This document shows positions 57,731 through 64,000 of a DNA stretch of 64,000 nt, one piece after another. Position 1 is the first letter of the stretch. Every line of letters begins with the position of its first letter. Under the pieces are notes generated by a model. That model did no database searches. It saw only the letters and a program-made list of their open reading frames with translations, and had not been told where the DNA came from. Source of the DNA: Enterobacter quasihormaechei (GTDB lineage: Bacteria; Pseudomonadota; Gammaproteobacteria; Enterobacterales; Enterobacteriaceae); contig NZ_SJON01000001.1 in assembly GCF_004331385.1 (NCBI RefSeq), positions 1 to 64,000 on the forward strand, given 5' to 3'. A program made the position numbers and the translations under genes.

Positions 57731-60505
57731 ATGCAAACATGGAAAAAGAAACTGGTTGTATCACAACTTGCATTAGCCTGCACACTGGCTATCGCTTCTC
57801 AGGCCAATGCGAAAGATATATCCGGCACGACCTATAATACTTTTGGATATGACAATACTGCGTCTACTCCCTGGTATTATGGTTATGCTGACTGGGATTA
57901 TTCAGATGCCACACATGATGGTGACATTTATCCGGTCATCAATAAATCAACCGTAAACGGTGTTATTTCGACTTACTATCTGGATGATGGTGTCAATGGC
58001 CGTGCGAACGCGTTGAGTATTTCTAACAGCACCATTAACGGCATGATCACGTCAGAGTGTATGACCACGACGTGTGCAGATGGCGTGGATACGGACGGCA
58101 CCAGCCATACCCAGTACGATCGTTTTAGCCTGACCGTTGATAACTCCACCATCAACGATGCCTACGAGCATTACGCGTATGATGTCGTTAATGGCGAGAA
58201 TACTGAAACGCATTATCTGGACACCTATGGTCTGGGTAACGCAATTACCCTGGACGTTGAATCTGATATCGTTATTCAGAACAACTCCCACGTCGCGGGT
58301 ATCACCCTGACGCAGGGTTATCAGGAACTGGATAACACTCCGTACGACGGCGTTGAAGGCGTTGCTAACAGCAGCAATGTCTTTACCGATACGCTGGTGG
58401 TGAAAGACTCCGTGCTGACCTCTGGTGCGTACAGCGATCTGGGCACCAACGGGTTCTACGGTCAAACGGCGAAGCCGAGCGACTACGGTGAAACCAACGC
58501 CTCGGCTGCGGATGATGCGGCGCTGATCGTTGCGGCCGGCGCGTCTGATAACGCCATGCAGACCACCGCGACCTTCGATCACTCTACCGTAACGGGTGAC
58601 ATTCTTTTCTCCAGCACCTTTGATAACAACTTCTACGAGAATGGCGATCCGGCAACGGATACCACTGAAGATGGCGTCTATAACCCAACCACCAACGGCT
58701 GGGACGGTACCGATACACTGGATGTTACGCTGACTAACGGCAGCAAGTGGGTCGGTGCAGCGCAGTCCAGCGTAGAAGCTATCGGCACTGCGCAAATGTA
58801 TGGCCAGGGCTACAGCAACGTAGACTGGCACGCGTTATCGCCGAATAGCATCTGGCCTGATTCTACCTTTGACAGCAACGGCCACGTTGCCGGTGAAGAG
58901 GTGTACCAGAGCGGGCTGTTCAATGTGGCGCTGGATAACGGTTCCGAGTGGGATACCCGCAAGGTTTCTAACATTGATACGCTGACGGTGAACAACCAGT
59001 CTCAGGTCAATGTTGAAAACTCCGGCCTGCTGGCGGATTCAATCACCCTGACCAATGCTTCAACCCTGAATATTGGCGACAGCGGGGCCGTAGCCACCGA
59101 CAGCCTCTATCTGGACAGCTATAGCCGTGCGGCACTGACCGAAGAAACCGCTGAACTGTATGCCAACACCATCACCGTGGACAACGGCGCAGAGCTGGCG
59201 CTGGGTCTGGGTCAGGTTGATACGCACAACATGGTGCTGACCGATGGTGGTGTGCTCAACGTTGCCAGCCGCGATTATGTGCTGAACAGCGACCTGAACA
59301 ACGCACGCTACATCACCAACGATCGTTACAAAGCGGAATACGACTATGGTGTTGTCGCGCTGAACTCTGACGGTCATCTGGCGGTGAACGGTGACGTTGC
59401 TGGTAACTATAAAGTGCGCATCGACGATGCCACCGGTGCAGGCTCCGTTGCTGATTACGAAAACAAAGAGATCATTCGCGTCTATGACAATAACGCGGAT
59501 ACCGCAGCCAGCTTTACTGCCGCAAACAAAGCCGATTTAGGTGCTTACACCTATCAGGCGCAGCAGAAGGGTGACACCGTTGTTCTCCAGCAGAAAGAGC
59601 TGACTGACTACGCCAACATGGCGCTGAGCATTCCTTCTGCTAATACCAACATCTGGAATCTGCAACAGGATACCGTGGGTACGCGTCTGACCAACAGCCG
59701 TCACGGCCTGGCAGATAACGGCGGAGCGTGGGTGAGCTATTTTGGCGGCAACTTTGACGCGGATAATGGCACCGTTAGCTACGATCAGGACGTAAGCGGC
59801 ATTATGGTCGGTCTGGATACTCAGATTGACGGTAATAACGCGAAGTGGATCGTCGGTGGTGCGGCTGGTTTCGCGAAGGGCGATATCAGCGATCGTACTG
59901 GTCAGGTCGATCAGGACAGCCAGACTGCGATGATCTACGCGTCTGCGACGTTTGCGAACAACGTCTTCCTCGACAGCTCACTGAACTACACCCGCTTTAA
60001 CAACGACCTTTCTGCAACCATGAGCAACGGTCAGTATGTTGACGGTGACACCACCTCTGACGCTGTTGGCTTCGGGATGAAGCTGGGCTATGACTGGAAA
60101 CCAAACCTGTCAGGCTACATCACCCCTTACGCGGCGGTATCTGGTCTGTTCCAGTCAGGTGACGACTACCAGCTGAGCAACGACATGCGTATCGATGGTC
60201 AGTCTTACGATAGCATGCGTTATGAACTTGGCCTGGATGCGGGTTATACCTTCAACTACGGTGGCGAGCAGGCGTTAACGCCATACTTCAAACTGGCGTA
60301 CGTGTATGACGATGCCGACAACGAGGCGGATATCAACGACGACAGCATTGATAATGGCGTGGAAGGCTCTGCGGTTCGCGTAGGTCTGGGCACCCAGTTC
60401 AGCTTCACGAAAAACTTCAGTGCATACACTGATGCGACTTATCTGGGCGGCGGCGACGTTGACCAGAACTGGGGAGCAAACCTGGGTGTGAAATATACCT
60501 GGTAA
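57731..60505 (+). CDS. Autotransporter outer-membrane protein (yaiT-position adhesin type)
   Basis: A 924-residue type V secreted protein. The signal peptide spans 1-27 (QANA-KDI). The passenger (about 28-640) is Asn/Thr/Asp-rich with recurrent N-S-T-I-N and D-N-S-type rungs, typical of a beta-helix; it contains only one Cys pair (CMTTTC). The C-terminal autotransporter beta-barrel (about 665-924) begins with GAWVSYFGGNFD and ends in Tyr-Thr-Trp, the BAM-recognised aromatic terminus. The frame opens at 57701, but the ATG at 57731 follows GAGGAGGGATG and gives a normal signal. In E. coli K-12 this position holds the disrupted yaiT, also an autotransporter; orthology was not confirmed. Confidence 0.88.
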   Translation: MQTWKKKLVVSQLALACTLAIASQANAKDISGTTYNTFGYDNTASTPWYYGYADWDYSDATHDGDIYPVINKSTVNGVISTYYLDDGVNGRANALSISNSTINGMITSECMTTTCADGVDTDGTSHTQYDRFSLTVDNSTINDAYEHYAYDVVNGENTETHYLDTYGLGNAITLDVESDIVIQNNSHVAGITLTQGYQELDNTPYDGVEGVANSSNVFTDTLVVKDSVLTSGAYSDLGTNGFYGQTAKPSDYGETNASAADDAALIVAAGASDNAMQTTATFDHSTVTGDILFSSTFDNNFYENGDPATDTTEDGVYNPTTNGWDGTDTLDVTLTNGSKWVGAAQSSVEAIGTAQMYGQGYSNVDWHALSPNSIWPDSTFDSNGHVAGEEVYQSGLFNVALDNGSEWDTRKVSNIDTLTVNNQSQVNVENSGLLADSITLTNASTLNIGDSGAVATDSLYLDSYSRAALTEETAELYANTITVDNGAELALGLGQVDTHNMVLTDGGVLNVASRDYVLNSDLNNARYITNDRYKAEYDYGVVALNSDGHLAVNGDVAGNYKVRIDDATGAGSVADYENKEIIRVYDNNADTAASFTAANKADLGAYTYQAQQKGDTVVLQQKELTDYANMALSIPSANTNIWNLQQDTVGTRLTNSRHGLADNGGAWVSYFGGNFDADNGTVSYDQDVSGIMVGLDTQIDGNNAKWIVGGAAGFAKGDISDRTGQVDQDSQTAMIYASATFANNVFLDSSLNYTRFNNDLSATMSNGQYVDGDTTSDAVGFGMKLGYDWKPNLSGYITPYAAVSGLFQSGDDYQLSNDMRIDGQSYDSMRYELGLDAGYTFNYGGEQALTPYFKLAYVYDDADNEADINDDSIDNGVEGSAVRVGLGTQFSFTKNFSAYTDATYLGGGDVDQNWGANLGVKYTW

Positions 60506-60509
60506 TACA

Positions 60510-60543
60510 GAAAGCGCGGGGGATTTTGCCCCCGCTTTTTTAT
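60510..60543 (+). terminator. Autotransporter gene terminator
   Basis: AAAGCGCGGGGG-ATTTT-GCCCCCGCTTTTTTA: a GC-rich stem and a T6 run directly after the stop codon. Confidence 0.85.
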
Positions 60544-60594
60544 GTGCTTTAAAAATAATAAAGAACCGACATATACAGATGACTTGAGGTATGC

Positions 60595-61221
60595 ATGAAC
60601 GTTAATGCGAAACCACTTTCTGAATTAAGCCGGCTCATAAAGTGTCTGGAAGTCGCCGGTACCCCATTTAAGAGCGAACCACAGCAATTAATAACTCCCG
60701 GCAATAATGATGATGAACCATTGACCTTTGTAATACAGTCCGGCATGACAGCCGTCCACCGTAAATCAGACGAATTACTGGTGGGTATTGCACGAGCACC
60801 GTATATTCATGGTTTAAGTGCATGGATAAATGACAGCTATCTTGAATATTCTCTGATAGCACAAACACCTTGCGCCGGATTTTATTTACCAGCCTCTACT
60901 GCGTGCCAGCTTATTCAGGAAGCACAGCTTTGGCAAGAAGCCTTCTGCTGGCTGTCCTGGCTAAACCATATACTGGGAAAACGTGATATACAACTGGTCG
61001 GAAATAATTCCTATAGCCAAATACGGGCAATGCTGATCAATATGGCAGAGTGGGATGACGCGCTACGTTCAAAAATTGGTGTTATGAATCATATTCAGCG
61101 TAGCACGCGGATTTCTCGTTCGGTCGTTGCGGAAGTGCTGGCGGCGCTGCGACAGGGCAACTACATCAATATGAGCCGGGGCAAACTGATCAGCATCAAC
61201 CGTTTGCCCACGGACTATTGA
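60595..61221 (+). CDS. iprA: Transcriptional regulator IprA (YaiV), winged HTH
   Basis: A 208-residue cytosolic protein matching E. coli/Salmonella YaiV/IprA, an inhibitor of hydrogen peroxide resistance. The N-terminal part (about 1-120) has a cNMP-binding-like beta-roll (VIQSGMTAVHRKSDELLVGIARAPYIHG), and the C-terminal winged HTH (about 150-205) reads TRISRSVVAEVLAALRQGNYINMSRGKLISINRLP. It is convergent with ampH, 2 bp apart. A role in autotransporter control is conceivable from position but unsupported. Confidence 0.92.
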   Translation: MNVNAKPLSELSRLIKCLEVAGTPFKSEPQQLITPGNNDDEPLTFVIQSGMTAVHRKSDELLVGIARAPYIHGLSAWINDSYLEYSLIAQTPCAGFYLPASTACQLIQEAQLWQEAFCWLSWLNHILGKRDIQLVGNNSYSQIRAMLINMAEWDDALRSKIGVMNHIQRSTRISRSVVAEVLAALRQGNYINMSRGKLISINRLPTDY

Positions 61222-61223
61222 GA

Positions 61224-62384
61224 TCAGTTAGAGGCCGTAAGAACCTGCGCTTTATTGGCGCTGAGCTCGGCCACCAGGTTATTTACGCCATCACTCATAT
61301 TCACGAAGCGGGTGTTCGGCGACCGGGTGACCACCACAAAAGCGCCTACGTTTGATTGCGGAATCATCGCCATGTAGGTGATGAATCCGCCACCCCCACC
61401 GGTTTTTTGAATAATACCCGGGCGGCCCTCTTTTGGTGCCATGTACACCCAGCCCATACCGAGAGCATCGGCTTTACCGGGAACGTCCATACCGATGACG
61501 CGACGTAACTGGGCACGCTGGTAGATAAGCGTCTGCATCCGGTCAGCCTGATTGCTGCGCGCGTAAAAATCCGAGGAGAGGAACTGCTGCATCCAGCGCA
61601 TCATGTCGCCGGGCGTTGAATAAACCCCACCGCTGCCGATAGCGGCCAGCGTGTTGTTACACGGGCTGGCCCCTTTTTCCGCCACCATCAGTCGCTTGCA
61701 CTGGTCCGGAGATGGAGTGTAAGTGGTATCTTTCATCCCCAGCGGACGCGTGATCTGCTCTTCAAACAGTTGAGGGTAAGGCTTGCCTGATGCCGACGCT
61801 AAGGCATCAGCCAGCAGATCAAACGCGAGGTTAGAATAGCCGGCCTGCGAGCCCGGAGCCGATTTCAGGGTAGCGGTGCTCAGGTAATTCCAGCGCTGTT
61901 CGCGGGTTGGCCAGACAAAAACAGGGCGATGCGCGGCGCCACCAGGCTGTTCTCGCGGCAGGGCGCTGGTATGGGTCGCCAGGTTCACCAGTCTGATCGG
62001 TGTGCCCTGATATGTCGGCACGCGCGCGCCGGGTGGGGCATATTTGCTGAGCGGATCGTCAAGTTTCACCACGCCCTGATCGAGTAATTTCACCAGCATT
62101 TCACTGGTCATCAGCTTGGTTATCGACGCGACGCGGATGACGGAATCCAGCTGCGGGCGAACATTATTTCCCGGTCGTGTTTCACCGAAGCTGCGAAACA
62201 CCCGCTGGTTACCGTCGATCACGACCAGCGCCATTCCCGTCGCACCGCTGCCGTAATAAATCAGGTTCGCGTAGCGATCGGCAATGTCAGAGGCCAGAAC
62301 CGGGGCCGTCAGAGGCTGGGCTGCCTGGGCGGTGGACAGGGTCACCGCACACAGCGCGGCGAAAGAGAGCAGACAACGTTTCAA
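61224..62384 (-). CDS. ampH: Penicillin-binding protein AmpH (DD-carboxypeptidase/endopeptidase)
   Basis: A 386-residue class C-type penicillin-binding protein of the periplasm with DD-carboxypeptidase and endopeptidase activity in peptidoglycan recycling. Serine active-site motifs are S-X-X-K in ASITKLM, Y-X-N as YSN in GYSNLAFDLL and the K-T-G box in QKTGGGGGF. The signal peptide is at 1-21 (TAQA-AQPLT). The open frame runs to 62531, but only the TTG at 62384 (L-K-R-C-L-L-S) gives the normal signal peptide and family length, so a TTG start is called; the upstream extension shows no homology. Confidence 0.92.
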   Translation of the reverse strand: MKRCLLSFAALCAVTLSTAQAAQPLTAPVLASDIADRYANLIYYGSGATGMALVVIDGNQRVFRSFGETRPGNNVRPQLDSVIRVASITKLMTSEMLVKLLDQGVVKLDDPLSKYAPPGARVPTYQGTPIRLVNLATHTSALPREQPGGAAHRPVFVWPTREQRWNYLSTATLKSAPGSQAGYSNLAFDLLADALASASGKPYPQLFEEQITRPLGMKDTTYTPSPDQCKRLMVAEKGASPCNNTLAAIGSGGVYSTPGDMMRWMQQFLSSDFYARSNQADRMQTLIYQRAQLRRVIGMDVPGKADALGMGWVYMAPKEGRPGIIQKTGGGGGFITYMAMIPQSNVGAFVVVTRSPNTRFVNMSDGVNNLVAELSANKAQVLTASN

Positions 62385-62735
62385 CGAAAAGCATCCATCA
62401 AGTGAATAAGGAGAGTTACGGGTATTTATACTACTAATCGGCGTCGGGCAATGGCCCGATTTGCATAACGATAGCGAGAAAAACGTAACCGTGGGTAAAT
62501 TTGAACAATTTACTTGCGGCCAGACTCCCATTTTGTGACATCGACCGTATGATAGACGCTACGGTTGCTGTTGCGAATGAAACGCACCGAAACAATTCTC
62601 GAAAACGGGAAAGCGAACTAATAATTCACCCGCAGGTCTGACTTTTTTGCCTGAGCCGGGCGGCTGGCACAGGCAAGGTTTCGCGTGGCGATATGTTGAA
62701 CACAGCAACAGCCATAACAACAAGAAGGAAGCACA
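62385..62735. other. Intergenic region between divergent ampH and sbmA
   Basis: About 350 bp with no gene or repeat recognised; it holds both promoters. In E. coli sbmA belongs to the sigma-E regulon, but no sigma-E promoter could be assigned by eye. An AACAACAAGAAGGAAGCACA ribosome site precedes sbmA. Confidence 0.5.
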
Positions 62736-63956
62736 ATGTTTAAGTCATTTTTCCCAAAGCCGGGGCCTTTTTTCCTGTCGGCATTTATTTGGGCACTGCT
62801 GGCTGTCATTTTCTGGCAGGGCGGTGGCGGCGCGTGGCTGACCCGTCTTACGGGGGCAACGGGCGAGATCCCCATTAGCGCAGCGCGCTTCTGGTCCATG
62901 AGCTATCTGCTTTTCTACGCTTACTACCTGCTCTGCGTAGGGCTTTTTGCCATGTTCTGGTTCATCTATTCTCCTCACCGCTGGCAATACTGGTCGATTC
63001 TCGGCACGTCGTTAATCATCTTTGTCACCTGGTTCCTGGTGGAAGTGGGCGTGGCGGTCAACGCCTGGTATGCGCCGTTTTACGATCTGATCCAGACGGC
63101 GCTGAGTTCGCCGCATAAGGTGACCATAAACCAGTTCTACCATGAGGTGGGGATCTTCCTCGGCATCGCCCTTATTGCCGTGGTGATCGGTGTGATGAAT
63201 AACTTTTTCGTCAGTCACTACGTGTTTCGCTGGCGTACCGCGATGAACGAACACTATATGGCGCACTGGCAGCACCTGCGTCATATCGAAGGTGCTGCAC
63301 AGCGTGTGCAGGAAGACACCATGCGTTTTGCCTCTACGCTTGAAGATATGGGCGTGAGCTTTATCAACGCCATCATGACGCTTATCGCCTTCCTGCCTGT
63401 GCTGGTGACGCTCTCGTCGCACGTTCCGGAGTTGCCGATTGTCGGGCATCTGCCGTATGGCCTGGTGATTGCCGCGATTGTCTGGTCGCTGATGGGAACG
63501 GGGCTGCTGGCTGTCGTGGGGATCAAGCTGCCGGGGCTGGAATTTAAAAACCAGCGCGTGGAAGCGGCCTACCGTAAAGAGCTGGTGTATGGCGAAGACG
63601 ACGCCAACCGTGCGTCACCGCCTACCGTGCGCGAGCTGTTTGGCGCCGTACGTCGTAACTACTTCCGCCTCTATTTCCATTACATGTATTTCAATATCGC
63701 ACGCATTCTTTATCTTCAGGTGGATAACGTTTTCGGGTTGTTCCTGCTGTTCCCGTCCATCGTTGCGGGTACGATCACGCTCGGTCTGATGACCCAAATC
63801 ACCAACGTCTTTGGTCAGGTTCGCGGTTCGTTCCAGTACCTGATAAGCTCCTGGACTACGCTGGTGGAGCTGATGTCCATCTATAAACGTTTACGCAGTT
63901 TCGAGCGTGAGCTGGACGATAAGGACTTGCAGGAAGTCACCCATACATTAGGTTAA
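62736..63956 (+). CDS. sbmA: Peptide antibiotic transporter SbmA
   Basis: A 406-residue homodimeric inner-membrane protein of the SbmA/BacA family, driven by the proton gradient and importing microcins B17 and J25, bleomycin and Pro-rich antimicrobial peptides. The membrane part resembles ABC exporters without an ATPase domain. Signature segments include [34 protein letters not shown] and [20 protein letters not shown]. It is close to E. coli SbmA along its whole length. yaiW begins 12 bp downstream. Confidence 0.97.
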   Translation: MFKSFFPKPGPFFLSAFIWALLAVIFWQGGGGAWLTRLTGATGEIPISAARFWSMSYLLFYAYYLLCVGLFAMFWFIYSPHRWQYWSILGTSLIIFVTWFLVEVGVAVNAWYAPFYDLIQTALSSPHKVTINQFYHEVGIFLGIALIAVVIGVMNNFFVSHYVFRWRTAMNEHYMAHWQHLRHIEGAAQRVQEDTMRFASTLEDMGVSFINAIMTLIAFLPVLVTLSSHVPELPIVGHLPYGLVIAAIVWSLMGTGLLAVVGIKLPGLEFKNQRVEAAYRKELVYGEDDANRASPPTVRELFGAVRRNYFRLYFHYMYFNIARILYLQVDNVFGLFLLFPSIVAGTITLGLMTQITNVFGQVRGSFQYLISSWTTLVELMSIYKRLRSFERELDDKDLQEVTHTLG

Positions 63957-63968
63957 AAAGGAATTGCT

Positions 63969-64000
63969 ATGCCATTTGCCGTACCACGTGGATTACCGCT
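63969..64000 (+). CDS. yaiW: YaiW-like lipoprotein, 5' end only
   Basis: An ATG 12 bp after sbmA with AAAAAGGAATTGCT upstream opens MPFAVPRGLPL and is cut by the window edge. Position after sbmA and the start of what looks like a signal peptide fit YaiW (DUF1615 lipoprotein, co-transcribed with sbmA), but only 10 codons are visible, so the identity rests on synteny. Confidence 0.6.
   Translation, partial: MPFAVPRGLP

Noticed and set aside
62385..62531. N-terminal extension of AmpH by 49 residues from the upstream GTG/ATG-like starts
   Set aside because: The extension shows no homology and would bury the signal peptide in the interior; the TTG at 62384 gives the normal family N-terminus.

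Overview
The window is a chromosomal segment of an Enterobacteriaceae genome, most likely Enterobacter or a close relative (Lelliottia, Kosakonia, Klebsiella group). Gene order follows the E. coli K-12 backbone from just after the rrnH-aspU region (dkgB) through dnaQ-aspV, fadE-gmhA, dinB, pepD-gpt-frsA-crl-phoE-proBA-thrW, then tauABCD-hemB and iprA-ampH-sbmA. Non-coli blocks of the Enterobacter/Klebsiella kind are set into it. Species assignment is inference; family assignment is firm from protein identity and synteny.

Layout. 1-9425: dkgB, yafC, an MFS exporter absent from this position in E. coli, yafD, yafE, mltD, gloB, yafS, rnhA/dnaQ (divergent) and tRNA-Asp. 9426-17586: an accessory operon of a FadR-type GntR regulator, two peptide-ABC ATPases, a substrate-binding protein, two permeases and a cytoplasmic gamma-glutamyltransferase-like enzyme; a perfect 9-bp palindrome upstream is repeated as a half-site at the regulator's start codon. 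17628-23295: yafV, fadE, gmhA, yafJ, dpaA (yafK); ivy is missing between yafV and fadE. 23596-29635: complete Na+-NQR operon nqrABCDEF plus nqrM, sitting between dpaA and dinB. 29666-39645: a GDPD-like protein with substituted metal ligands, dinB, pepD, gpt, frsA, crl, phoE, proBA.

39757-48359 is the accessory region behind tRNA-Thr (thrW), a classic island attachment site. It starts with a decayed tyrosine integrase next to the tRNA, then an IS3-type fragment, an AT-rich WecH-like acyltransferase, a two-gene operon (a periplasmic molybdopterin-oxidoreductase-fold protein without a usable Cys, plus a GGDEF-EAL protein), relics of a divergent SDR/LysR pair, an unknown membrane protein, a second diguanylate cyclase and an AI-2E family membrane protein. 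mmuP-mmuM follows; in K-12 these genes also lie in the thrW-associated CP4-6 region.

51061-64000: the taurine operon tauABCD, an OlsF-like two-domain acyltransferase, hemB, an intact autotransporter at the yaiT position, iprA, ampH, sbmA and the first codons of yaiW. REP/BIME palindromes occur in several intergenic gaps.

The best candidates for undescribed biology are the GntR-ABC-GGT operon with its operator, and the Cys-less molybdopterin-fold protein paired with a c-di-GMP turnover enzyme. The catalytically altered GDPD and the OlsF-like fusion come next. No CRISPR array, restriction system, toxin-antitoxin pair or intact transposon was seen.
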